In this document: positions 9,740 to 20,801 of the stretch, piece after piece
Layout of the letters: every line of letters begins with the position of its first letter
Position numbering within the stretch: position 1 is the first letter of the stretch
NCBI GenBank assembly: GCA_025094145.1
Contig: JALLLS010000058.1
Coordinates: 124,001-188,000 of the forward strand
Reading direction: 5' to 3'
DNA from: Spinellus fusiger
Taxonomy: Eukaryota > Mucoromycota > Mucoromycetes > Mucorales > Phycomycetaceae
Length of the DNA stretch: 64,000 nt
Program-made: the position numbers and the translations under genes
Notes under the pieces: generated by a model
The model's database searches: none
What the model was told of the DNA's origin: nothing
The model's input: only the letters and a program-made list of their open reading frames with translations

Positions 9740-12700
9740 ATGAGCTACTACCAACACCCGCTCTATATGTCTTCTCCCTATACAAACATACATACCATAC
9801 CAATGCTTGAATCTATCTACCGAGCTCCAACAGAGAATCCTCCAATAGAGACTCCTTCTTCTGGCTCTGTTCATCTTCATCCACACCCACACCCACACCC
9901 ACATCCACACCCTAGTCACTGTCAACCTGGCCACTGTCAGCCTACTTATTTACCACAGACAACGCCCCCCTGTAGACAGCCTCTCTACCCACCCCATGTC
10001 TACACTTCTAACCCTTTTACTTCCCAGACTCAAGTATCTTATGCCGACCAAAGTATGCCTTCCCAAACACCATGCCAAGGCTCGTGTGGATCCAATGAAC
10101 ATCGTGTCTGTTTGGATCCACCAGGAAGGATCACTTCCCCCCTTCAATCCAATCCAGGATCCATGTCTCGAATAGCAGACCCATTGGCACAAAAGACACA
10201 GACAGTTGAACTTGTGAATGGCCATTTGGTATTAGAGTGTCCCGTCCCTACACGTTTACTCGACATGAGTCCACGGAAAGAGAAAGAGTTCAGTACCATG
10301 CGGTATACTGCAGTGACATGCGGTCCAGATGAATTTGCTACTAGTGGTTATACTTTGCTGCCTCAGTGTCGACAACGAGAGACGGAACTATTCATTGTTA
10401 TGACCATGTACAATGTAACTCTCATTTCCTTTAGTGTGGACACTGTGGGTAGGCTATGGGGATTGACTTTTTTCTTTTTTCTTCTTTTTTTACAATGGTA
10501 TAGGAAGATGAGATTTTGTTTTGTCGAACAATGCACGGTGTTATGAAGAACATTGCTAGTCTCTGTTCACGCACTCGGTCACGTCTATGGAACGTAGAAG
10601 GATGGAAGAAAGTGGTGGTTTGCATTGTGGCAGATGGGCGTAAAAAGTGTGATCCACGCGTACTGGATGTATTAACTACCATGGGAGTGTATCAAAAGGG
10701 AGTGGCAAAAAACAAAGTCAATGATAAACCAGTCAAAGCGCATTTATACGAGGTAAGGAAAAGAAAGAAAAAATGTACATGTGTTTCTAGCATTCAGTAT
10801 TAACACCTTCACCTATTGTATGCATCATCAGTACACAACACAGATATCCATTGACTCGGACATGAAGATCAAAGGAGCCGAAAAGGGCATTGTACCTGTT
10901 CAATTGCTATTTTGCCTCAAGGAAAAGAATGCAAAAAAGATCAATTCACATCGATGGTTCTTTAATGCTTTTGGAGCAGTACTTCGGCCCAATATTTGTG
11001 TTTTGCTGGATGTAGGCACTCGACCAGGAAACTCCTCCATCTATCATTTGTGGAAGGCGTTTGATACCAATGAGAACGTAGGAGGTGCGTGTGGTGAGAT
11101 TTGTGTGATGAAGGGCACTGCTTGTATGGACTTGCTGAATCCACTGGTGGCCACACAGAATTTTGAATACAAAATGTCAAACATTCTTGACAAACCTCTT
11201 GAGAGTGTGTTTGGCTATATCTCGGTTCTTCCCGGAGCCTTCTCAGCCTATCGGTACGCAGCATTACAGAACGATATCAATGGCAATGGTAGGTTCAATC
11301 TGTGGAGAGATTTCTCTCCTATGCCAAAGACAGCCTAGACACTAATAAACAGCATGGATCTCAACCATCAAGGTCCTTTACAAAAGTATTTCCTAGGAGA
11401 GGACCATGAAAACAACCATGATTCTGATATTTTCACAGCCAACATGTATCTAGCAGAAGACCGTATTTTATGCTTTGAACTTGTAGCCAAGAAACACCAA
11501 CGATGGGTGCTCAAATATGTGAAAAGTGCCTTTGGAGAAACAGACTGTCCAGACCAATTGCCCGAGTTTATCTCACAGCGGAGACGTTGGCTTAATGGCA
11601 GTTTCTTTGCTGCGGTATACTCGTTGTATCATTTCCGTCGTGTTTGGAGCACACATCATTCTACCAGTAGGAAGCTCTCTCTTTCTCTATTGTTTTGCTT
11701 TAACTTTGTCAGTCTGATGTTCAGCTGGTTGGGAATAGTAAGTCAGTTAGTCTTTTCTTTTCTTGCTATTATTTCACGGATAGATATATAAAAAAAGGAA
11801 AAGGAAAAGGAAAAGAAAAAGAAAAAGAAAAAGAAAAAGAAAAAGAAAAAGAAAAAGAAAAAGAAAAAGAAAAGAAAAAGAAGAAAAGAAAAGAAAAACA
11901 TTCATGGCCAATTGATAATACATAGGCCAATTTTTATCTTACCTTTTACTTTGTTGCAAAATCACTGGCAGCAACTGAGATGGATCCCTTTGGCCATGGA
12001 TGGGGAAACATGCTATTTCAACTCTTTCGGTGTCTTTATGTCTTTCTACTGGTCGTTGCTTTTATCTGCTCCATGGGAAACAGACCTCAAGGGTAATTTC
12101 CCGTGCCATCTGTTCTGGTCTAACATAGTCTTATCTTGTAGTTCAAAGTGGATGTTTATTATCTCTGTTTTGGCCTATAGTGTCATTATGATGTACACTA
12201 CATTTGCAGGAGGATGGCTCTCTTACAAAAGCATTCAAAGCAGTTCACAGTCAGAAGAGTGGGATCAACATGGGGCACTCGGCAATGCTGCCATTCTACT
12301 AAGACAGACCAGTTTCTTCAATCTCATCATGTCACTTATTGCTACCTATGGCATTTATTTCATCTCCAGCATACTCTACTTGGATCCCTGGCATATGTTT
12401 TCTAGTTTTGTGCAGTATCTTCTTCTGCTACCTACTTACATTAATGTGTTGAATGTCTATGCCTTCTGCAACACACATGATGTTAGCTGGGGTACTAAAG
12501 GAGACAATACTACATCCACGGACCTTGGAGTGGCTAACAAATCAACTACAGAAAAAGGAATAGAGGCTGTGGAAGTAGAGTTTGCCAATGGAACAGAGAC
12601 TATTGATGCTGACTATGAAGATGCTATACTAAGTCTTAAAGAAAAGCCAAAGAGTATAAAAGAGGTAAATTGTAGATTCCAATATATATATATATATACA

Positions 12701-13012
12701 TATAAAGTGTTCAATACAATGGCTATTGTATAGAGTCGACCTCCAAAAACAAAACAAGAAGACTACTATAAAGGATTCCGTACTCGTCTTGTACTGACAT
12801 GGATAGGATGTAATGCATTTCTTGTTGCTTTGGTAACAAGTAGTAGCTTCCAAACACTGCTGCCTTCTAGTGAGAGCCACACCTCGGCTACTCTCGAAGA
12901 GTCGATTCATAGTGTTTATACTGAGATTCTTCTCTGGTCTATTTCTGCTATTGGTATCTTCCGATTTGCAGGCAGTGTTCTTTATCTTATTTTACGGTGT
13001 TTTCGCCTATAA
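9740..13012 (+). CDS. Chitin synthase, class I-III type (GT2 family)
   Basis: Plasma-membrane glycosyltransferase that polymerises UDP-GlcNAc into cell-wall chitin. Seven exons: 9740-10414, 10504-10752, 10832-11288, 11373-11737, 11926-12092, 12142-12664 and 12734-13012. They sum to 2715 nt, a 904-residue protein, the usual size for class I-III enzymes. Seen: a His/Pro- and Gln-rich N-terminal tail with an HPHPHP repeat (residues about 50-60); the chitin synthase N-terminal motif TMYNEDE (split by intron 1); [23 protein letters not shown]; and the catalytic product-binding motif QRRRW at about residue 530. Several membrane helices follow in the C-terminal half. Intron 4 (11738-11925) contains a long AAAAAG purine repeat. 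The start at 9740 is the first ATG in frame. Confidence 0.95.
11797..11898 (+). repeat. Polypurine microsatellite (AAAAAG)n inside a chitin synthase intron
   Basis: About 100 bp of GGAAAA/GAAAAA repeats between the donor at 11738 and the acceptor at 11925. The strand asymmetry (all purine on the coding strand) could form triplex DNA or influence splicing, but no function is evident. Confidence 0.85.
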
Positions 13013-13283
13013 TTCTTTTCATTGGTAATGAAACACCTGTATTTATTTTCATGCGTTATATTAGGACACTACTACTAATAAATAATAAATTATAGCCCAT
13101 AGTAATACATAGATCAATGTTATTTCACCATTTGAATAAGTATGATTACTTTTCTTCTTCTTTTGTGTGGGTGTTATCAGAGACCTAGACCATTGTAAAT
13201 AGCCACAAAGAAATACAAGTGAAAACAGGACAGGAAAAAAGAAAAGAAGAGAAAAAGACATGTACAGAATAGAGTATGTGATT

Positions 13284-13537
13284 TTATGCAATGTCATGAA
13301 ACAGCTCCCTTACTTCTTGATCACTTATTTCACCTCCACTACTAGATCCAAAATCATCGTCTGATTCTTTCTCTTTTTCTTTCTCCTTTTCTTTGGCATG
13401 AAGAATAGGTTCCAAGACTGGTATTTTGGCTATGCTCTCTTCCTGGTGTGTTTTTTTTCTCTTTCCTAGAGTGGAGGCAGGGGGTGGTACGTAGGCTTTG
13501 CTACGATGGTTAGGGAGTTTGGGTGGTATCTGCACAG

Positions 13538-13570
<33 letters not shown>

Positions 13571-14843
13571 GAATAAACAATGCATGGACACTCTTGCTTA
13601 CCCTGAAGAAGTACTGAGCATCTTTCATTGTACATTTCCGTGCACCTCTTCCCATCTGAGAATATTGCTTCCTTCGTTCTTGGTCAGGATCCTGTTCTGA
13701 CTGATAATAATACAAATCTTCCTTTGGAGATCCATCTGCAGTTTTCCCTGTTCGTTTGATACAGCCAATGAACACGGTCTCCACTACAATGGCAGTGATT
13801 TCTTCTATACTGACACCTTTAATACGACTAGCAATCTCCCGTGCTGTCATTGAACTCTTGCGTGAATTCCCTAGAGATGTATGAGATGGGCTAGGTGGAC
13901 AGACTGCTTACCGAGGATCTGGATTACCATGGCAGTTGGACTGGTGACTTGTTCTACTACTTTGTTAGGGAAGAGAAGGGGTGCAGTAGTTGTAGTTGTA
14001 GTTGCAGTTGTAGTTGCAGTCGCAGTAGTAGTCGCAGTAGTAGTCGCAGTAGTTACAATAATATTAGTAATAGTAGAGGAATCGGTAGAGGAATCGGTAG
14101 AGGAATCAGTAAAAGATAGACCAGGCTCACACCATGGCAAAGGTATATGCACCACTGTGTCTTTTATCTCTGCTATTTTGGCTACTGTTAAAGGCGTGCA
14201 AGTGGCTATCATGGCAGATCCACACTTTGGTATGAGTTTAGGAACAGGCTGCTTAGGAACAGGCTGCTTAGGAATGACTTTTGTCTTTGTCTTTACAGTG
14301 GTGTGTAAAGTGCCTTCTAAGTGCATGGGGTCTTCTCCCTTGCGTTCTTCCTTTGCTGGCTCCAGAAATGTAAGCCGTGTTCCCATAATTTCAATCGTAG
14401 ATCCTTCCATGACAGGTACATGTTCTCCTGCTATGAACACACTACGGTCTATCATGGCAGCGTTGGGAGATAAGATGGTCAGCTCAAATAAGCCAAGGGT
14501 GGGTTTATGTTCAATCACTACGTGTTCTCTAGAGACAAGTTTGTTTCTTGTTCCTATGCGTACTGTCGCGTGGTGTCCTCTACCAACTACAGTGCGTTTC
14601 TGCCTTGAGCCACGGACAAGAACAGAAGGAGCGTCAGGTGAGGCAGTGTGTTGTTGGACGGCAAGACCGGGATTGCGTTGTAATGTTGCTTTTTGGGCTT
14701 CAAACAGTGCATATCGCCTCTGACGACGAGCACAGTCTGAGGAGACTACTAGAGTGTCAGTTGTGTGCTGTGTTGTTTCTAAAGCTATTCACTGCTCTCC
14801 TACATATAGTCAAGGAGACACTCGCATCAAGGGCATGGGTCAT
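13284..14843 (-). CDS. FHA-domain protein with C-terminal winged-helix-like region
   Basis: Probable nuclear phosphothreonine-binding protein. Exons (minus): 14822-14843, 13912-14784, 13602-13870 and 13284-13529, summing to 1410 nt (469 residues). The 37-bp first intron and the start at 14843 are the least certain parts. The FHA domain (residues about 70-140) shows the core residues VGRG, RIG and VSREH, ending GTRLTFLEP. A Thr-rich low-complexity run follows (encoded at about 13980-14100). A helical segment, SRKSSMTAREIASRIKG...TVFIGCIKRTGKT, looks winged-helix-like and is followed by YYYQSEQDPDQERRKQY and KCTMKDAQYFF. The tail is a charged, KE-rich, acidic stretch. It converges on the chitin synthase gene (271 bp between stops) and lies 126 bp downstream of gamma-SNAP on the same strand. 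I do not know a specific orthologue; fungal FHA transcription regulators are the likely class. Confidence 0.75.
13980..14110 (-). repeat. Trinucleotide/hexanucleotide tract encoding poly-Thr/Ala and DSST repeats
   Basis: On the minus strand the FHA gene carries DSST x3 (from 14112 downward), then ACT/GCG-type triplets encoding TTATTTATTT. Just upstream in the gene there is a direct PKQPVPKQPVPK repeat (about 14240-14275). These are expandable coding microsatellites in a disordered linker. Confidence 0.8.
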
Positions 14844-14969
14844 GAGTGAGGTGAAGAAAGTTAGAGGGTGGTAGGAGAAAGTGTGACTTTGAGATGCACA
14901 GACCAAAGTTTAATTTTATTCAAGCCTGTATTTCTATCCTTCATCTTCTTTATCATCGTTGTCTTCTTC

Positions 14970-16635
14970 TTAGCGCAGTCCTTCGTCGTCGTCGTCTTCT
15001 TCTTGGTAGTAGTTATGTGGTTGAGGTGGTTGAGGTGGTTGAGGTGGTTGAGGTGGTGCGTAGGTAGGAGTGATAGGCTGTCCTTTGTCCACTCCACCAG
15101 AATAGGGCTCTTTCTCATCATATACAGGGAGATGTCCATTTACTTCTTCATGTCCCCTGAGATCCGGTTTAGAAGGACGGCTGTACAACTCAGCTCTGAC
15201 TTGGGCAGGCGACATGGTATGGATTGGGTTGGAGTTGTGTGGTGTGGGAGAAACAGCAGCAGGTGGGTTTGTACGTTGGGCTGTGGTACGAGTCTGAGGT
15301 GGGTATCCTTTGGTGGCGACTGAGCTAGTACCACTGAGCCCACTCGAAAGGACTTCTCCTGGCACAGTCAATGTACGGGCAAGACGGGCCACTTCATTAT
15401 CGAGAAATGTAACATGTTGACGACGGACTGTCTGCTCCAGCAGTTCCTGATCTCCTTCTTCATACGCCTGTAATAGACACTGGCCAATGTCTGCTTCGTC
15501 GCTCTGGGAGAAACTGGGATCACTGTCTCCCTGTAAGTCTCCTCGGATAGGATGGACTTACCTGCACATGCCATGAAACTTCTTTCCTGCCTCTACCTCA
15601 TCCCCAATAGCAAGAATAATAATCACCGTGCTCAAATTGGCCTTGTGAAGATGAGAACGACTGCTCATCTTTTGCAATGTAACGGATTGATGTTGTAGCA
15701 TATCAACTGCCTTTTCATATCTACACACCCATAGCGGTATAAAAACATAATAACAAAAGCAATCCTGGCCTATGTAACCTACCTTTTGCTCTTAATGAGA
15801 AGTGAAATGGCCTTTTTGTAGATATCAATGGCAAATCTACCACGGTCTTCTTGTTCATATAAAGCACAGGCTGCACAGTACATATCAATAGAGGCACTGA
15901 TGTCGGTTGTTTCCAAGGCTCTATTGGGTTGTTGAGTTTATGCATTCTCCCTACTGTTATGACTTGCCTTCCTGCTTTCTCCAGTTGTTCCGCTGCTCTG
16001 TCAATACTACCTAAGGATTCCATAGCATTAAAAAGAAAGAAAGAGAAATGGCAGTAAAATAGGTGGCCTTGTCTTTTTGTCTGTAGATTCTATAGACACT
16101 TCAAATAGTCCCTACAGTCTACAGTCTACAGTCTATCCACTCTACCTACCTTGCGTCATGAACAGATCGCTCGCCTTTTGATAGGCATCGGCTGCTCTCT
16201 GGGGCTGATTGAGATTCTGTATCAAAATAAGAGCTGCACTTTCCATGGCTTTTCCTGCAAGATGAATTCTTCACTTATTATTCATCGTGGCCACTACAAC
16301 AGACTTACGCATCCACTTTGAACAGTGCCTCGGATGTTTTGGCATAGGCTTGGACTGCCTGTTCATAGGACTTTCCTACTTTGAAAGAGGTGGCTAATAC
16401 AATACAATCAATACAATACAATACAATACATAAGAATGAAAAACACTCTTCTGTTACTGCTGAATTTACCTGCTCTTTCGTAGCAACCTGCTGCAATATC
16501 CCAGTCTGGTTTGCGAAATAGACCTTTGGTAGAACTAGTAGACAGACTAAGGGCTATGTTCACTCTATACACAACTTACGCCTTGTCTCCCTCCTGCATT
16601 AGTTTTACTCCATCACGAATACGTTGTGCTTCCAT
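14970..16635 (-). CDS. NAPG: Gamma-soluble NSF attachment protein (gamma-SNAP)
   Basis: SNAP-family adaptor that recruits NSF to SNARE complexes for disassembly after membrane fusion. Eight exons (minus): 16580-16635, 16470-16534, 16309-16393, 16150-16268, 15968-16010, 15783-15920, 15562-15720 and 14970-15522. They sum to 1218 nt, a 405-residue protein. It is an all-helical TPR-like array: KPDWDIAAGCYERA, YEQAVQAYAKTSEALF, AADAYQKASDLF and RAAEQLEKAGRAL. It ends EEDDDDEGLR, close to the acidic DEEEDEYSGGLC tail of animal gamma-SNAP. The SDPSFSQSDE segment also matches the gamma subfamily rather than alpha/Sec17. The extra length over the animal protein (about 312 residues) is a Pro/Thr-rich insert before the tail, with a PPQ repeat. 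The intron at 15921-15967 uses a GC donor (GCAAGT). Several introns are only 40-47 bp. Confidence 0.9.
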
Positions 16636-18694
16636 AGTCAGCAGGAAGAGATAGGTCAGTCAGTAAAGCACCGAGGAAGTGGACTATAAATAAAATAAGA
16701 CTTGTTGGAGAAAGTCACGTGTTTATAGTAGACAGGTCTTTTTTGTCGTTATGATTTCTTAAGGCTGTTGGCTGTAGAAGAAGAAAAAAAAGGGTAGACT
16801 GAGATGATCGACTGGTGATGGGTGCATTGATGTTTGTGTGTGTTTTCTAGTCTCCACCAATAGGAATTGAGGTGGGGTGTGGATTCCTGACAGGTTGCTG
16901 TCAGATGGAATAGAGTTTGTACTCTTAGTATTATGCATGTGCAGGTAAATAGTAGGTAATAATTAGGCAATAAGTATCTACTACTAGACATTATAATATC
17001 TTTTGCATGACAAAATCCAATAAGACACACTTTATTATTCTTTAGATAGTTTACCTGTAGCATGGGTTTATATTAGTTAGTCAGCTGGAGCTACAGAGAT
17101 AATTAGGGATGAGCCAGAAGGTTTGGATCTTTTATTGGTTAAGAGGAAATGGATAGCATTGAATAGCATTAAATAGTATCAGTTACTATTTATCATACGT
17201 TAATAAGGTTATGTTGTATATGGTCCAGGCAGCCTTGTTCAATGTTAGCCTATACTCTATACTGATAAAAAGGGCTTTCCAAATAAATACAAGTGATTTA
17301 TTTTTCTGTACATTAATATGGAGCAGTAGTGTTTTATTGTGCTTATCATGATATTTTGGTCATTGACTGAGCATGTATTCATAGTCTAACCTAGCTGTCC
17401 TGTAGGAAGAAGAAGAAGAAGTACGTAACTCATAGGATTCTATGACTGGTTCATCTCACTCATTCTTTGTAATAAGCTGTCATTTCTTGGTCATATCACA
17501 ATGCCACTACTTTCTGTCTGATTTCTATTATTATTTAGACAGTTAAGATGACCTTTGTACAGATAGCCATGCCCATAACAATCTGTATATCTATTTTGAA
17601 GATGGCTCACTCAAGAGGTTATTGAATATATAATTAGGATGAACCTACTTATTCAAGAAAGTGTTAATACAGCCACATCCAATTAAATTCAATGCTTTAA
17701 ATATCAGGATGAAATATATAGGACATGTTCAGCATCAAATAAAACACTTTACATTTGATATAGAGGCTTCAAACTTCAGCATACTAAGGCTCAACATCTT
17801 GTATTTATCGAAAATATAATAATACTTTTAATATTTTGTAGGGTCTCCTTTGGCATCAGTGACTGCCTGGTATACATGTCATACTTTAAACTCATCATTA
17901 TGCAAGTTCAACACCAACTCACTCCCACTCTTCTGCAAGTAGAACCTTCAAACCTCCAACATTGGTAATAGATACCCTTCTTTCTTTAATTCGTCTTTCC
18001 AAGGCATACCAAATGTGTTCAATTGGGTTTAATTCAGGGCTTTGTATGATAGTACTCAAAGCACCCTAATTTGATTGGTCTCTTTCCACCCTCTGGCATA
18101 GGCCTCAGTATAACAGCCAGCCCACTTGCCCATCAAAGCTGTTTCTCCTTGTGTTCTTCAGTGTAGGCTTGCTTGTGATGTGGAGATTCGAACCCTAACT
18201 GATTGCAGTAGCTGATCATGGTGTTTCTGATACTATTTTGAACTGTAGGCTCTTTCTCATCTCAATTACACTTGTAATCACAGTTAACTTTACTCCAGCC
18301 TTCAACTGATAACAAGTGCCCCCTATTCTTCTATCTTTTGCCTTTATATATATATATTCTCCACAACTGTGAGTTTCTGAATATCTATTTGACATGGTGT
18401 GTTGGTTTAATAATATTCAGAAAGAAAAAAGAGTTTTATACACATAAAATAAAAGTACTTTTATTATTAAATAGTCAGCAAGTATTCAATTCAATGTAGG
18501 TAATAAGTAGGTAAAATGGATTTGTTCTGTAGGTATTTGATACTCCGTCTGTAGCTTCATTACAGGGAACAACAAGAAAAGCAATGGAACAGCAAGGGGC
18601 TGAGGAGGAGTTGGAATCTATATTTCCTTTTTTGTTCTTACTTTCACTCTTTTTATTTTATTTCTTCTTCCTCTGCTGCTTATCACTGGTTGTC
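16636..18694. other. Gene-free stretch with a decayed transposon copy
   Basis: The first 300 bp are the promoter side of gamma-SNAP. From about 16960 to 18400 the sequence is homologous, in pieces, to the arms and spacer of the palindrome at 27.8-36.1 kb. For example, AAGTATCTAC(T/C)ACTAGACAT occurs at 16964 and 29627, and GTTGTATATGGTCCAGGCAG at 17213 and 30094. No intact gene was found. Confidence 0.6.
17830..18400 (-). pseudogene. Decayed Tc1/mariner-type transposase fragment
   Basis: On the minus strand, broken frames read SPELNPIEHIWYALERRIKERR, followed by a segment ending CQRRPYKIL. This is the DDE-domain end and C-terminus of Tc1/mariner transposases (the family motif is a P-D-L-N-P-I-E-type block). 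Upstream pieces such as SYCNQLGFESPHHKQAY also match the second copy at 32.4-33.3 kb. Multiple stops and frameshifts show it is dead. GGTGTG near 18395 may mark an element end. Confidence 0.75.
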
Positions 18695-20538
18695 ATGGAA
18701 TCCTTTATTTCTACTCTACCACCTTATGTACATGATTTCATCAACAAACAGCCTCCCACAGAACTATTTCATGTGCTTCGAGAACTCATTTGTTTTGCTG
18801 TTTTATATTCCAACGACCGCCAACGCATTGCTACAGTGTCCAAGGAACTACTTGAGAAGGAAGAGAAGGTAGATTTCTTATTTATTTAAGAGTATATTCT
18901 CCATAGAAAAAGAGAAAGAGAGAAAAAGAAAGAAAGAGGTCTTCATGGACTCTTGTCTTATTCCCTTATAGGCGGAAGACACCGATTTCCATGCCGAAAA
19001 GGACAGCGGTAATGAAACAGAGGACACCATAACAGAAGACAGTATCACCACAGAAGAGAAGGAGATACCTGACCGCAAGGCCAATATGCCCTACACCTTT
19101 CCTGAGTGGTGGGGCCATCAAGAATTCGAAGCTCCTCCTCGAAAACAGCCCCAAGGTAACTTTATAGAGAAAATGAAAGGATGTCCTGTAGACTAAAAGA
19201 ACAGGCCAACCACCAGCAAAAGAAACGCATCACGAAGATACAGTGGAAGACACTTCTCCCAAAGTAGCTGCCTGGGTTCCCTGTGAGACTCTATTCGATT
19301 GAATAGGTAGTTTGCTGCTGACTAACAAAAGAAAGGACATCTATGACTTTAGGGGAACAACCACCACGCGAGAGAAACAATTTTAGAACAACAAGGTAAA
19401 GGCGCGTGGATGCCTAGATGTATTTATAGATGAAGAGAGATAAAGAGAGAGATAAAGAGAGATCAGTGAAAGGGCATGGGTTAGACTGTCTTATTTATCT
19501 CTTCCCAATACATAGTCTTGACAGCAGGCCCATTCCCAACCTCCGTTCTTATTTAGAAGAATATGTGCCACCACCCAACAAACGGCCCACTGAACGCAAA
19601 AGTACTGTTCAACAATTCATTGCCGCTCAAAAGGCCACTCGTCGCACTTCCTGTAAGTCCGGGGCATTTAGGAAGGATGGACAGAAAGAGCTGAATTCTC
19701 ATCTCTACTATGCTTGCATACTTCTTCTTTTTTTGTGGATATTCTATTCACTGCAGCACCCCTCTGTGACTCCCCTGTCACTGCTCTCTCCTTGACACCT
19801 ACACTTCCTGTCAATGAACTCAGGATTGAACTCGTGGAGCCCAAAGCAGAATCTAAATTAGATTTTAAATTAGAGCACAGAGTAGAGCACAAAGTGGAGC
19901 ACAAGGCGAGATCCATGGCAACAGCAGCACCGACAGTGACAGTAACGAAACCTCCAGTCAATAGGCCTACAGCTGTAAAACATGTACCACCTAAAGCCAA
20001 GCCCATCCAACAGCAACAACAGCAGCCCTTGACACCACCATCACCACAGCAACAGCAACGACAGCAGCAACAGCACTATTCTATACCTACAACACCATCG
20101 TCTAAACCTCCTTCACCCAAATCTACCACCGCAACACTGCATAAATCTGCTACTGCACCCATGTCTATTTCTATTCCTGCTGTTGATCCAGACACTGCTG
20201 CTGAACCCACATCACCCAATTCAAAGAATGCTTCTGCTTATCGTCCTCGTCAAACAGCAACAGTAAGAGCAAGAGCACAGCATGCTAAAACACAACAATT
20301 GCTGTATGAAGAAGAGAAGAGAAAGGCAGCCCTGGCGGCATCACGGAGTGCTTCCCGAAGTGTCAGTCGTCCCCGTCCTAAACCCCCCGCAGCTACTGCT
20401 ACAACGACTACAGCTGCTGCCCATCTATTAGCACCTGCCAAGGATCCTATTAAAGTAGAAAGACGTAAAACCATGCCTTCCATGCCATCCACACCTCTGG
20501 AGACTCCAAAGAGAGAACCGAGATCATTAAGAAAGTAA
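18695..20538 (+). CDS. Unknown protein: short helical N-terminal domain plus long disordered tail
   Basis: Not recognised as a known family. Six exons: 18695-18868, 18972-19155, 19205-19282, 19353-19395, 19516-19652 and 19757-20538, summing to 1398 nt (465 residues). The start at 18695 is the first ATG continuous with exon 1; an upstream ATG at 18584 would need an extra intron. Residues 1-58 (ending SKELLEKEEK) are helical. They contain LPPYVHDFINKQPPTEL followed by FAVLYSNDRQRI, which resembles RIIa/Dpy-30-type dimerisation-docking folds; this is a weak inference. The region around residues 100-120 has PYTFPEWWGHQEFEAPP. The last 260 residues are Q-, P-, S- and A-rich and basic (SASRSVSRPRPKPP near the end), suggesting a scaffold or nucleic-acid/cytoskeleton-associated protein. 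Confidence 0.75.
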
Positions 20539-20801
20539 CATAATAAAAGTAAATAATAATAAAACAGTAAACAGTAAAACAAAAACATTCCTATTTATTA
20601 GAGAGTAGGGTTTATTATAGAAAAGATAAAAATGATATGATAAAAAAATGATAAAAAAATGATAAAAATGATGAGATAAAAAAATAAAAGGGGGAAGAAG
20701 GGTGGGGAATAAGAAGAAAAACCCAGTACATGGAGTGATATTTGAAATGAATGCGTGATATCTGACTATGTGCAGTGCCATTGTAGCTTATAGATTTGAT
20801 T

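Noticed and set aside
13881..14723. 280-codon plus-strand frame opposite the FHA gene
   Set aside because: Val/Ala-rich mirror of the minus-strand Thr/Ala microsatellite; the FHA domain and in-phase introns are on the minus strand.
14868..15323. 151-codon plus-strand frame opposite gamma-SNAP
   Set aside because: Antisense shadow of the Pro-rich gamma-SNAP exon; RWL repeats mirror the PPQ repeat.
18188..18202. tRNA B-box-like GATTCGAACC (minus strand GGTTCGAATC)
   Set aside because: No T-stem pairing, no A-box at the right distance and no acceptor stem; it lies inside the decayed transposase.
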